From assembly GCA_003415625.1 (NCBI GenBank), contig PYIU01000004.1, forward strand, positions 806,001 through 870,000: 64,000 nt of DNA. Direction: 5' to 3'. Shown here piece after piece: positions 1 through 11,287 of this stretch (positions within the stretch are counted from its first letter, which is position 1; the number at the start of each line of letters is the position of its first letter). A program made the position numbers and the translations under genes. The notes beneath the pieces were generated by a model. The model ran no database searches. It was not told where the DNA came from and saw nothing but the letters and a program-made list of their open reading frames with translations. The DNA is from Aquanectria penicillioides (taxonomy: Eukaryota; Ascomycota; Sordariomycetes; Hypocreales; Nectriaceae).

Positions 1-386
1 CAAGTCGTATAGACGCACTCCCTGATTGGTTGGACTAGACCCACTGTCGTATCAGGCTCTTTCTGATTGGACCCCCACAACACTAATGGCCAGCCGCTAG
101 GTGCGGAGAGCACATTGCCGTTTTCGGCAATTGTACAACTCGGACATTGAAGCCAAAATCCGCAAGGACGATGGAAGGTGCGAGGAATAAACCGAGATAT
201 GAAGCTGTGATGGGGCCTGTAGGTTCGAGTGGTCTGAATATAAATTGAGCTTCAAATCTCTGGAATTTTCAGTTCATCATCAACCTCATTTCTCATTCAC
301 AAGCATCCCAACAAGTATACCCATCAATACCGCTTAGAAACACCACAAACGAACAACTTACACCGCCGAACATCAAAATCGACACC
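1..386 (+). promoter_or_regulatory. Upstream region of the NmrA-like gene
   Basis: Non-coding. A TATA-like box (TATAAAT) lies at 239-245, about 145 bp before the ATG at 387. The stretch 330-386 is rich in CA and AAC, typical of fungal 5' leaders. I see no other gene. Confidence 0.5.
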
Positions 387-1462
387 ATGTCTCAAAAATA
401 CGCAAAGGACCAGCCCGAGGGCTTCACAAACAAGATCGAGCGGGTTGCCATTGTTGGCGTAAGTCATCTGTCTTCACTCAATGACTGACCTTTATGAGAC
501 TAACAACACAATAGGCTGGCGGTTCTGTTGGAAAGCACCTTGCTGAAGCACTAATCAAGGGGGGAAAGCATATCGTCACTGCCATTACTCGTGAGGGAAG
601 CTCTAGCAAGATGCCCGAAGGCGCCAAGGTCGTCGCCCTGGACTACGACAACGAGGAGGCCCTCATCGCCGCACTCAAGGGCCAGCAGTTCTTGGCCATT
701 TCTATGTCTGTTCTCGCTGCTCCTGATACCCAAGATAAGATCATCAAGGCCGCAGGAAAGGCGGGCGTGCCATGGATCATGCCCAATGTGTACGGCACCG
801 ATGTTACCAACGTGACCTTGGCCCAAGAGAACCGCACCGCCACGGTCCTTGGTGGAATCAAGACCATCGAAGAGACTGGAGTTTCGTCTTGGGTTGCCAT
901 GGTTTGTTCTTTCTGGTATGAGTTCTCGACCGCTATGGCACCCGAATGGTATGGTTTCGACATTGCCAACAGGAAGATGACCTTTTACGACGATGGAAAG
1001 ACCCGCATCAACACCTCTACTTGGCTCCAGTGCGGTCGAGCTCTCGCTGGCCTGTTGAGCTTGAAGGAGCTCCCAGAGGACGAGAGCGACAACTCGCCTA
1101 CTATTTCCCGATGGCGAAACAAGCCTATGTACATCTCCAGCTTCCTTGTTTCGCAGAGGGAGATGCTAGACAGCGTCCAGCGAGTTACGGGAACCACTGA
1201 TGAGGACTGGGCCATTGACTATGAGGGCTCCAAGGCGCGATGGGAGCGCGGAGAGAGTCTGTTGAAGCAGGGAGAACGCCGCGGACATGCCATGGCCATG
1301 TATGCTCGAACATTCTTCCCTAATGGTGATGGCGACTTTGAGACGAGAAGGGGTCTCGACAATGATGTTCTCGGACTCCCCAAGGAAGATCTTGACGAGG
1401 CCTCAAGGAGGGCGGTTGCAATGGTTGAAGGTGGATACAACTACTTTGGCAACCGACTCTAG
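387..1462 (+). CDS. NmrA-like / isoflavone-reductase-like NAD(P)-binding protein
   Basis: Two exons, 387-458 and 515-1462, joined across a 56-bp intron, give 339 residues. The intron falls directly before a dinucleotide-binding loop (VAIVG|AGGSVGKHLAEAL), so the true N-terminus is only recovered after splicing. The remainder reads as a Rossmann-fold NmrA/isoflavone-reductase-like protein of the atypical SDR class, resembling fungal CipA-like proteins. There is no signal peptide or membrane segment, so it is probably cytosolic. Family members act as redox sensors or reduce small aromatic substrates; the substrate here cannot be deduced. The length is normal for the family. The start is the first ATG after the leader, in ACACCATGTC context. 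It stands alone, with no obvious partner nearby. Confidence 0.85.
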
Positions 1463-1754
1463 TTGAAATCTGGACCATTCATTAGTTAGAAAACGACTCT
1501 TGAGATAGGAAAAAGGCATATTTCGGTTTCACTCCTCTACTTTAAAACTATTCTTTGCCAGAGCCCAGAATCGTGTATATGAACAAGGGGAAGAGTCTAA
1601 CTCTGGCTAAACCTTATTGCAGCAAAAAAAAGTTTTCAACCAAACTATTCGTTTTAAGAAACGAGGCCGCCTGCGGTGGCCGGCCATACTTGGAGACTTT
1701 ATGGTGTGCAACAACGTTGGAAAAATGAAAGCAGTTGTCAGGAAGCCAAAAATG

Positions 1755-1828
1755 TGATTCCGCCCGGGCTCGAACCGGGGACCTTCTCGGTGTTAGCGAG
1801 ATGCCATAACCAGCTAGACCACGGAACC
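1755..1828 (-). tRNA. tRNA-Val (anticodon AAC)
   Basis: On the minus strand this 74-nt sequence folds as a cloverleaf. The 7-bp acceptor stem is GGTTCCG/CGGAATC with discriminator A. The D arm contains GGTCTAGCTGGTTATGGC. The anticodon stem TCTCG/CGAGA holds loop CTAACAC, giving anticodon AAC (Val, GUU). The T arm is CCCGG-TTCGAGC-CCGGG. There is no intron. The 3' CCA is not encoded, as expected in eukaryotes. Confidence 0.95.
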
Positions 1829-2870
1829 GATGATTGATCGGATGATCTTGAGGATTTGTTGAGGTGCGTTCCATTATTGATTAATATACAGCTTTGGTAA
1901 AAATCCCGCAAACTCTTCGGGGTATAGGGTAGCATGGCTGGAAGCAGTGCATCATGTTCACCCGACTGCTCTGCTTTACTTGTTTACTGTCGTGTATTTG
2001 ATGCTTCAAGTTGCTCTGGTACTTGAATAATACATATTGTAGCATCTGATGCTGTGGAATAAACATCCAATGGCTGTCGCGAGTCTTCGGGGAATTTGCT
2101 ACTGTAACGAGGAAGTTGAACTTAAAATTTTGTCATGCGACACCAGCATTTAATTACGGTTAGATGCGCTTTGCAATCGACTTTCTCCATTAAAATGCCA
2201 CCGCGAACACGAAGCGTCTTGGTTGATGGCTGTGCTAGTTGTTGATCCTGCTCATATTCTGGTTAGGCTAAAGTAGGTTGATGGGTGAATGTCCCAAAGG
2301 GATATAGAATAGGGCTCTAGCTTTACATTTTTATGAGATGGGAGGGACCCTGAGTTTGGATCAAAAAACGATGCGCATAGCACTCAATACTAGGCGAACA
2401 CACTCTTTCGTCACTACGCATTAGAGGAATTTACTATGGAGAGTGAGTGACTTAGAATATAAGATCCAAGACTGATTGGAAAGAACCTGTAACCCAACAA
2501 GATACAGATAAGGCATCTTTGACAACTACATGGTTACTTGTATGTCGTGGTTTTTTTTGAGGATGAGAAAGTGAATGGGGCTACGCAGCGTCTTGGACTG
2601 CGATCCTCTTGGGGATAGAAGGTATTCCAACTAGGGAAATTTATTTTCTCTTCTCCTGAACATATACAACTGTATTGAAGAAACCATTAAACCCGAAAAG
2701 GAACTAAATTTGTGCGAATTAGGTGTCCCTCCGGAGGTACTTAGGAGGACCAACTTGGTGACCCTTATCCGCAAATCGCTCAAATCGTGAGACGAGCAAA
2801 AGGTGTTTACGTCTAGTCTGAATGTGTATATAATATTACAAATGACGATGAATTTCACAGGTAGTGGAAT
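1829..2870. other. AT-rich gene-free stretch
   Basis: Only short unsupported ORFs occur on both strands. I recognise no protein motif, tRNA or repeat. It leads into the relic-bearing DNA at 2.9-5.3 kb. Confidence 0.5.
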
Positions 2871-2878
2871 AAGTTCTT

Positions 2879-3004
2879 CTTGGCAATGTGCTTCCCAACC
2901 CGCAATCTAAGCCTAAAACCCCCGGAAACAGGCAGGTCCACAAATGGGCGCAAGAAGATGGAATGCCCCTTTCCTGTGTTCTCTTGGATGGCTTTAAAAT
3001 TCTG
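2879..3004 (+). pseudogene. Possible cytochrome P450 N-terminal relic
   Basis: Read in the frame starting at 2879, the DNA encodes LGNVLPNP, then about 13 residues later HKWAQEDG and VLLDG, before a TAA at 3003. This order resembles the start of many fungal P450s, where LGN-x-x-x-x-P is followed by an F/H-x-x-WA-x-x-YG block and a small beta-strand. No heme-binding loop or other P450 motif follows, and the downstream frame is full of stops. The match is short and may be chance. If real, it is a dead fragment next to the tyrosinase relic. Confidence 0.22.
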
Positions 3005-3587
3005 TAATTTGGTTTTAAAAGTTGACCATCAGGATCAGCCGCGTTATCTTGGTACTTCTTTGCATGACGTCAGTGATTGTGGCAGTCTCAACTGCCTAAT
3101 ACTAGAATGCAAGATCAAGCGGCACATGCTACAGTGACAGTCACAACAATGTAATGCATGATGAGCGGCAAATGCAGCTCGAGGAAAAAGGTACTTGACT
3201 AATACTTGGCGGTTAAAGATGTCGTGCATGAAAACGTGGTATGTCGGATGAGCAAAGTAGCTACCTACCTACAGTTTCAGAAGGTGTTTGATGAACCCGA
3301 GGGTTGCCGAATGCTCCGGTTCCGGGTTCCAGAAACTCACCCATCGGCTCACAGGAGATTCTTTTTCTTAAGAGTTGATCAGTGTACAGAGGCGTAGCAT
3401 TTCAGAAACCTTACACGGGCATCGCGGCTTCATGGGCCGACGATAGGAACAGGAATTATGGGCTGACTGCGGCTATGGTGGACCTAGTCGCAAGCCAACC
3501 AACAAACAAGTGGATATCTCCGATCTGATCTAAGTAGTGCAAATGTGGCTTCTATTCTAGGCGGCATTGCAACTTTATCATGCTCAA

Positions 3588-4030
3588 TCCCGAATTTGGA
3601 TTTGGGGAATGGCCAGGGCCTGAACCGGCGCATCCGGATGGGCCCTTCGCGAGCTATACGAGATCGGCAAACCTGATCATGATACTATAAAACATGGTCT
3701 TGTCTGTTGATTTAACGCTTAAATTCTATGAATACTCTGGAAAGGTGGTTGTAATTGATATAATTAAAATGGATTCATCAAGTCTTCACATTGTATCTGA
3801 CGTTGTATCGAGGATAACCCGTACTCTTAGGCTTTGTGGTGATGATGATGTGCGAGGTCAGATTCTTAAACTCTTGCCAGTGCAGGTGACCCATTATTCT
3901 ACCTGCACCACACGTGGATCTACGAGCTCTGGTGGGACTTGCAGAATCATGGTACCAGGTACAGAAAACCCCAGATGGAGGGTTTCGTCGGCCCTGGCTT
4001 CTCTGTGTAGGCCGAGGCCATTTGGCGCAC
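3588..4030 (+). pseudogene. Tyrosinase relic (copper-B region)
   Basis: Two blocks on the plus strand match the tyrosinase family. At about 3590-3655 the frame reads EFGFG and then DGPFASYTR, resembling the conserved GFG...DGPF segment between the two copper sites. At 3888-3940 another frame reads DPLFYLHHTWIYELWWDLQ, the near-canonical copper-B motif with its His pair. The roughly 250-bp spacing suits an intact gene, but the frames differ by two bases, stops lie between them (TAA just after the first block), and the tail stops soon after the motif. I see no copper-A motif upstream. This is a decayed copy. Intact fungal tyrosinases oxidise phenols in melanin-type pathways. Confidence 0.6.
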
Positions 4031-4315
4031 CCTATGTGATGACCTGCATCCCCTGAAGACGAATCTGACACGGCCGCGCTTTACTGAGATCCCGGAAGTG
4101 GCACAGCCCTGAACCGTAGCTTTCACATCTACTTCGTATAGGCTCGTCGGTGATTTGTAGATTGCTTAGCATCAAATCTTGCAATGAGTATGTTTGGTGA
4201 TGACGTGTAAAGGCGGGAAAAGCACCTACAACCTATGTATACACATGTACTAATGTGCTAGGATTTGTGTCTTTTTTTAACCTCCGTGTATGCATTGGAG
4301 CTTGTATGTTTTAGT

Positions 4316-5263
4316 TCAAGTGTACGAAGATTCATCATCATTATTTATCGGAAACGCGGTTCCTATTGAGGCAGTGGCCTCACTGCGGACTGGTGTCGTG
4401 TACTTTTTGTGTTGGACCAGTTGGCGGTGCTTCAAAGAACACGCGTATTGGCAGCGGTATCCATTTCCCGCTTTCTGTTTATACTCAGCCCAATCATTTC
4501 TTCTCGGATACGGGACCTCTTCCGGGACTGGGAGACCCAGGAGCTCGCAAAGAGGCCGCCACCCTTGCTTGACTCGGTTGGTCTTCGAGAAATTTGCGAC
4601 CGACAGCAAGGCCCCTGACATCTGCGTTGTGTTTTCGGTACAACACCCGGCCGTTCTTTTCAAAGTCGTCGACTCGTCGTCCCAGCACGCCTGGTGATGC
4701 TGCCGCGCCAGAGCGGCAACTAGGGACTGATCAGTTGCCGATCGGCGAACTTGGGCATGGATGAGCGTGGTGGCCATGCTACAGTGCCACGCGTCCTCAG
4801 AATCTCGCACGGTCAAGATGTCGGCGGCCTCTGGATAGGCGTCGAGCAGCTCGGCGGGAATAGGGCGGCCGGGTGGTCAGCGGCTCCTTCGTACCCGCGG
4901 AGAATGAGGTCGAGCTGGGATTGAGTCCAGGGGCGCTGTTTGGGTTGAGTTTGGCGTCAAGTGCGGCCATCCACAGCCCAGCGTGGTCATTCTTTCCGAC
5001 CTCGTGCAGGTGGTAAACGGGCGAGATACCCAGCATCTCGAGGGCATCTGCGAGGGTATCTGCGAGGCTGGCAATAGCCCATGTTAGAGGTCCATTGGCG
5101 TGGTCTTAGCGCAACGAGGTGTGGGAGAGGAATGGGGCAGGGTTGCGTCATGGATGAGAGGAAGCGTCTGGAGTAAAAGTACTATGTAGAGACGCACGCA
5201 GAGACGGGCAACTCACATTGGGTGCCCGTGCGGGGCAATCCGACCGAGAACAAGGACCTTCAT
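4316..5263 (-). pseudogene. Sulfotransferase-like (Sulfotransfer_4) pseudogene
   Basis: Minus strand. The start at 5263 reads MKVLVLG. A duplicated TCGG then shifts frame into GLPRTGTQ, the P-loop that binds the PAPS 5'-phosphate in this family. An intron-like GTGAGT follows. The next piece reads SLADTLADALEMLG and HLHEVGKNDHAGLWMAALDA. Further shifts connect LDLILRGYEGAADHPAALF, then AELLDAYPEA and LTVRDSEDAW, then WRPLCELLGLPVPEEVPYP. At least four frame changes are needed: near 5240, 4940, 4860, and between 4690 and 4560. The gene therefore cannot encode the full protein, although every family block is present in order. Family members include fungal proteins often annotated as NAD-dependent epimerases. 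Function is lost here unless the assembly is wrong. Confidence 0.75.
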
Positions 5264-7509
5264 GACGGAGGGAATCAGAAGAGTTCCCGTGTCCGACAAG
5301 TGCATAACTAATATCCACCGCGTGGTGGGTTGGATTTCTAATGAGGCTGTGCGGCGGTCTTGTATGGGCAAGGCCATGAGAGCATCGGGGTTCGGCGATG
5401 GCATCCGCCGACGATTGGTGAGAATACCCAAAGAGGAAGCTCTGACGAATGGACCTGATGGCGGGAAGGATGCTTGGCTTGCATTGGAGCATTGGAAGCC
5501 AAGCTTCAGACGAACTGATTGATGTCTGACAGTGCAACCCCCCCCCTCCCTCCCCCAGCAGTATTGATGTGGGTGTGGATATGGATGTGGATGTGGAATA
5601 AAGAAATGCAGTTAAAATGAGGTATTTTGCCATGGCCGTCCTTTCTGTCGTTCGATTCAGAGTTGGGGCTCTTTTTGGCTGTTATTTCCAGCTAACGCCG
5701 TGGGCGATGCGGCCCAGAATACGCGACCGGCCGTCAATCTGCGACGGACCGATGAGCGGAACAAAAGCTTCTCGCTCTCTCCATCAGATTTACGCGTATC
5801 CAGCGCCAGGGTCAAATTGACTCTTGAGTCGAGAGGCCCCCGGTCCCCACCTCGCCCCCGGTTTGCCATCCACGGGTTGGTCAAGCATAGCTAATCTTGG
5901 CAAACCCTAATATGGTGATTGCGCGTACAGGATGCTGGAGCACCTGAGAAAGGTGGACACAGGTTCCGCACTGGAGTTGCTCGCCTTGACGACACATTTT
6001 TTTTTTTGTTGCTTTCGGGTGGCATGAGATCACTGGCTAATTAGCCCGGTGGAAGGGGTGAGTGGAGGGGGAGGGGATGGGGGCAATTTTCGTATCACTG
6101 GCTCCATGGAACTCCTTTATGGAACTCCTTTATGGGACTCCGTGATGGGGACTCCTCCAGAAGACTCCTCCATAGGATGAGGAGTCGGTCGCTTGCTCCG
6201 AGGTGGTGTGTGTCTTACTTGGACCTGGCCGGGGATTTCGTGCTTCATATCCGTTCCCTGGCTTCCAGTCTTGGCCCGTTGAGCCAAACAGACAGGTTAT
6301 CTCTTGCGCGCCGCACAGTCAGCGGCTTGGCCCAGCTCTCAAGTCAGAAGCCAAGCCCCTTTAGACTACAATCTCCAACGGGCCAACTCCCCTGGCAGCT
6401 GGCCCCTCCACCCATCTTTGCCCGTTCAAGCTGTCTCTTTGTCGACCTTCCCCTGTCAAATTGTGGACCGGTCGCGCGTTTCGGTGCGTGGCTCATGTCA
6501 CTGTGACTTGGGCGTTGGCCGCTGGCGTCACTTCTTCCGCCGCCGTTGCAGGGATCGTCGACGCCTCCGGGATACGTCGTCCGGCGAAGGGACGACTTCC
6601 AAACCCAGGAACGAGCAGGTTGCAGAACGACGTCGTGGTGGACGGCCGCGAATCACACGACGGAGCTGCCCTTCGTCTCCATAATTCATTGCGAACCCAT
6701 CACGTACCCATCACTCTCGAGTGGGGGAGCGACATGCGAAACTGTCTCCACGCCGCCGTAAAGGCAGCGCCCCATGCCAACCCGGTGGGCACTTTGATGG
6801 TGGTGGTAGTGATGGTGGTGGTAGTGATGGTGGTGGTAGTGATGGTGGTGTTCCGTACAGCATCCCACACAAACACAAACAGCACAACCCCGTCGGAGAG
6901 TGAGCCGCCGTCCACCGACCGAAAAGAGGCGCCCATGCGCTCTTCCACAATTGCATCATGGGAGGCTTGGCTCGGTCGTCTTCAACGGGTCTCATAAAAC
7001 TCTCTTTGCCTCTCAGTGGCTCAGTTCCGCCGCCGTCATGCATGCTCTAATCCACCCCCCCGGGGCTCCATGTACACACGACGCACAGTATCGACCCGTA
7101 CTCTTTGATTTCGCCAAGATCAAGTGGGATATATCCATACAGCCGATGGGCCTTGGAAAGTGGTTGCGACTAACCTTGATTCCTTGTCCAGTGGGTTTGC
7201 TTTCCCGGGGCCTCTGTCTCTTCCTGTTGGATTCGCAGGCTGATTCCACCTACCCCCCTCCCCATCCCCATCCCCCATCCCCATCCCTCCCCTTCGTCAT
7301 TCAATTGTTCCTTTCCATTATCTCTCGGACCCCTTCCTGAATTTGATCTTCATTCGATATCAGTTGAGGCAGACGTGGAAGGCTTCTCTCCCCCCGCCTC
7401 CCCCCCGAACCAAAAACACACACCGAAGCCTGCAGTTCTCCATGCTGCCACGCTGCTCTCCGTTTCTTGATCTCGATTCCGATACTGGTTCTTCTCTGCG
7501 TCCAATCCC
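5264..7509. other. 2.2-kb gene-free stretch with low-complexity tracts
   Basis: I find no supported gene. It contains a C-rich run near 5536-5556, a T run at 5998-6006, a direct duplication GGAACTCCTTTAT near 6109-6132 followed by further ACTCC copies, the 15-bp tandem repeat at 6796-6850 and a CCCCATC-rich tract at 7254-7290. The last 500 bp probably serve as promoter and leader of the gene at 7510. Confidence 0.5.
6796..6850. repeat. 15-bp tandem repeat (about 3.7 copies)
   Basis: The unit GATGGTGGTGGTAGT occurs at 6796-6810, 6811-6825 and 6826-6840, with a partial fourth copy to 6850. Copies are perfect. ORFs through it are simple Gly/Asp or His-rich artefacts. Confidence 0.9.
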
Positions 7510-9374
7510 ATGTCTGCGGTAAAAAAGCCACTAAAGGCCCAAGCCGGGCTGCAGATGGTCCTGGCCCTTCTGTTGTACAGCATCATATCGTCCCCAACGG
7601 CGTCAGCAACCAAACACTCAGCGCATGACGATACTGACAGTATCGATGTATCATGGTATGACTGGGGTTACTATGGCGCCTACCCACGCACAAGCTACGA
7701 ATCATTCGGTGCGGAATCACCGAGGCCGGCCCTTGTTCAAACATCTGAGCGATGCGCCGACGGTTATATCTTCGTCGAGCCGCGCGGTGTCTATGTGGAA
7801 ACACCAGGTCCTGTGATGCTCGATAACGCTGGTAACTTGGTCTGGATGGATACGCAATGGGGGCAAGCTATGGATGTCAAGGTCCAGAGCTATAAGGGAA
7901 ACAATTACATCACATTTTGGCACGGCACTGATAATGGCACTTTCGGAGAGGGATACTATCTAATGGTAAGTGTGACCACCTCTTCATCAAACACATGCAA
8001 GAGGAAGAGGAACTGGCGCTTGGTCAAATTGAAACCCCAAAACTACACCAGGCTAACATTTTATCTTAGCTCAATGAGAAATACGAGGTGTTTAGGAAGA
8101 TTGTCCCCGTCGGCCGCTTCACTGGCGATCTTCACGAGTTTCGCATCACCGACAACGACACGGCTCTCATGACTATCTACCATAGAAAGAAGGTTGACAT
8201 GTCCTCGTTCACGATTGGAGAAGGGTGGATCTTTGACAGTGTTTTCCAAGAAATTGACATAGCTACGGGCGATCTCCTCTTCGAATGGCACGCTTCCGAC
8301 CATTTCCCCGTCGGCGAAACCCTTGCCTCGCCTGGTAGTGCAGGACGCAGCCCGGATAACGCCTTCGACTACTTTCACATCAACAGCATCGACAAAGATG
8401 AGAATGGAAACTACCTCATTTCTTCCAGATACATGTGCGCGGTTGCCGCTATTAGCCGCGATGATGGCTCCATTCTTTGGCAACTCGGTGGAAAGAAGAA
8501 CTCATTCAAGGACCTTTCTGAGGGCGCGGCCACTAATTTTACCTGGAACCACCATGCCGCCTGGATCGACAACACAACGCTGACAGTCTTTGACAACGGT
8601 TCAAACGGCCGTAAAAATACTGCCAAGTTTAGCCGCGGTCTAATGGTCACGCTCGACTTCATCGCCATGACGGCTGTCCTCGTCCAGGATTATGTCTCAC
8701 CATACAAGGTTCTCTCACCGTCACAAGGCTCCGTCCAAGTTCTACCAAACAATAATGTTCTTGTTGGCTGGGGTCACGTCCCGGCCTTCACCGAATTCAC
8801 CCACGATGGCAAAGTCCTCTGCGAAACCCACATCGGCCCAATCCACCTCGACCTGTTTGCCTGGGTAAAGAACTATCGCACTTTCAAGTACCCTTGGGTT
8901 GGTCGCCCTACTACTCTCCCCGATGTTGCCATGCGACACAAGGAGCATGCCCTGTATGTCAGCTGGAATGGCGCAACCGAAGTTACCCAGTGGAAGCTCC
9001 AGAGCCGTCATGAACCTACCGATGAATTCCACAATCACTCCACCGTTGCCAAGACGGGCTTTGAGACGCGCATGATAGTCCCTGGCAACGTCCATGAATT
9101 TGTTCGCGTCATGGCTTTGGACAAGGATGACAATGTTCTAGCCGTTTCCGAACTCGTTTCAAAGCTCGAGAACACCGTTGTGGAATTGCTTGAAGCGCCA
9201 TCAAGGGGAGGTTGGATGGAACCATTCCAAATATTCTTGCTCGCTCTATTTGGAGTCGTTGTTGGCTTCATTATCGTCTACTATTTCCGTTCTACACTTC
9301 GACGAGGCATCAACCGGTTGATACGCAAGGGCTCGCACTTCAAATACCAGTCACTCCCGACGCACACCTCCTAA
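7510..9374 (+). CDS. Arylsulfotransferase-family membrane-anchored protein
   Basis: Exons 7510-7965 and 8070-9374 flank a 104-bp intron (GTAAGT...CTTAG) and give 586 residues. Residues 1-33 form a signal peptide (LQMVLALLLYSIISS core). The body matches the fungal arylsulfotransferase family (Arylsulfotran_2), a predicted beta-propeller, with blocks such as GPVMLDNAGNLVWMD, ITFWHGTDNGTFGEGYY and VLPNNNVLVGWGHVPAFTEF. A single C-terminal membrane helix (IFLLALFGVVVGFIIVYYF) is followed by a basic tail. The protein is therefore probably luminal or extracellular with a type I anchor. Bacterial relatives transfer sulfate between phenols, but the fungal members are uncharacterised and the catalytic His has not been mapped here. 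It lies 2.2 kb from an unrelated-fold sulfotransferase pseudogene. Confidence 0.85.
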
Positions 9375-9672
9375 CGTGCGCGCTTTCCTTGTCTCAATTT
9401 TTCTCTGTTTATATTATAATCAATGGCGTTGGATGGCAATTGTTTTGGGCACCAATTATCGGACAGCCTCAATGGATTGGTCGGATGGGTATAAAAAGCG
9501 CGTTGGACTGTGCAAGCAAGGAACCTGCATTTTTTTTTCACGGTCATTTTCGGAGTAGCAATTAACGACTTATACATACCGTATCTAATCGCAAATACGG
9601 TCGAGATGACGAGACCACAAAACCTCGAGTTGTCAGACAACTTCAGTTCAATAAAGCACCGAATACATATTT
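9375..9672. other. 3' flank of the arylsulfotransferase gene
   Basis: Non-coding. It contains a T9 run near 9530-9538 and no recognisable element. Confidence 0.4.
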
Positions 9673-10073
9673 CTACAATACCTTGATGAATCGAATATCG
9701 ACATGAATATTCCCCCAGCTGAACTTCGTCCCCATGTTCCTGTGTTGCGTGTATGCTGCATTTGGGCTGAAGAGACGATATCTATTTCGAGAAGCAAACA
9801 AACCACCTAGTCTGCGCCATATCTTGCCCTTGATGGCATGGCGCCATTTCTTCAGCGTATGAACTCCTCCTATCCTTATGAGATGGCCTAAAATATTTTT
9901 AATCCTCGTTGGGATATCTCTCATCGTACTGTTCATGCTCGCCATCCCCACTCGTAAACTCCCACCCTCCTGGGAGGCCGTTGTCGAGACCACCTTCCAC
10001 GATTCGAAACCCGTACACATTTGTCCACTCCCAGGAGCGCAAATCTGTATTTCGTGGATCGATTCGGTATGTC
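9673..10073 (-). CDS. Unrecognised ORF or gene remnant
   Basis: The minus strand stays open from just after a TGA at 10074 to a TAG at 9673. A CTGAC branch-like site followed by CAG near 10046 could open an exon. The product is basic (KKWRHAIKGKIWRRLGG) and ends HVDIRFIKVL. I cannot assign a family and find no upstream exon with confidence. It could be a 3' exon of an orphan gene, a relic or chance. Confidence 0.2.
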
Positions 10074-10084
10074 AGCCAACACAA

Positions 10085-11287
10085 GGCGCTCTGGTCCGAA
10101 ACAGGATCGATCTAAGACTTTGTGACCTGTATAACAGTTCCTGGACCATTTTCTCTCATCTCGGTATATGGTGCGATAAAATTTCCAACGATTGTGGATT
10201 GGTTCGCCGGGCAATTTACCTTCCCTAATGAAAAAGAAATGTAGTTTCGGAGGAAGAAACTAGCCACTTGGGGGCAAGGTCAGAAAGAGGATAGCTGTAA
10301 TCCCCGCCTAAGGCGATCAGAGCACTATAGACGTATACTACAGTGGCTGCCGCAGACGTGATATTTACCATTGTGATTAATACATTTATAATATGGAAGT
10401 TAATTACATGAGCTGGAAAGGAACTTGGCCACCGTATGAGCCCGCGCCTGCACACCTTGCGTCCTCTTTTCCGATGTTAAGCGGTGGGGTTTGGTCCTTA
10501 ATGTACAATTGTAAGCGGGGGTGTAGATCAATCTCGAGCTGAAGCCAAAGGATGCCAATCAGTATGGGAATGAGGTGCAAGTGACACTGGCATCACCAGT
10601 AAAGTACAGTTGATGTGGATGGGCTCTTGTCGGTACCGACGTCGGCAAATTCATTGGACACGGGCTCAGACGTCCGCCTTGGGAAATGAGACCGTCTGAC
10701 CTATGTACGGATACACAAGCATGCATGTAATTCGTCATAGAAGACGACTGCCAGAATATTCGAAAATAGGAGTAAGTACATATGAAACCGATGGTATTGG
10801 GCTAAATATATATGCTTTATTCAAGTTTTCACACAACGTTGCGCAGGGTCAGGAGAGTAGCGGAATAACTCAAGGTACTGGTAAAGGTCAAGAGGGAACC
10901 CCAGGAGTTCTATCTAACTAAATCTAGATAAGACACCTATGCTATGCCATGGAAGCAAATTTATTAGAATACCTGCACATAAATCACAGTGGAGCGGGCT
11001 GGCTAGCGGGACGTGCCTGTTTCATGGACTCGATAAAGATGCCCCTTTAAGAAGCTATTATGTAACGCTTTGAGATAAAATTCGACAAGGATTCTTGTTT
11101 TAGCGCATGTTTGTGCTTTTAATGGAGGACACATGCACAAATCGGCGACTATTGATTGCTACGCATGCTACAGGAGACCACGATTCAAGACAACATTTCT
11201 TGTAAATTAACTTAAACAAAAGAAAGTGGATCTAATTCAAGAGTGAACCACCTAATACAAAGCTTATAGAGTAGTTCCATTAGAATT
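10085..11287. other. AT-rich gene-free stretch
   Basis: I see no supported gene, RNA or repeat. The last 150 bp probably hold the 3' UTR of the permease gene that ends at 11288. Confidence 0.45.

Noticed and set aside
1829..5263. Repeat-induced point mutation (RIP) as the cause of gene decay
   Set aside because: Visible lesions are mostly indels and frame changes, and conserved codons with C remain. I see no strong C-to-T bias, although no index was calculated.
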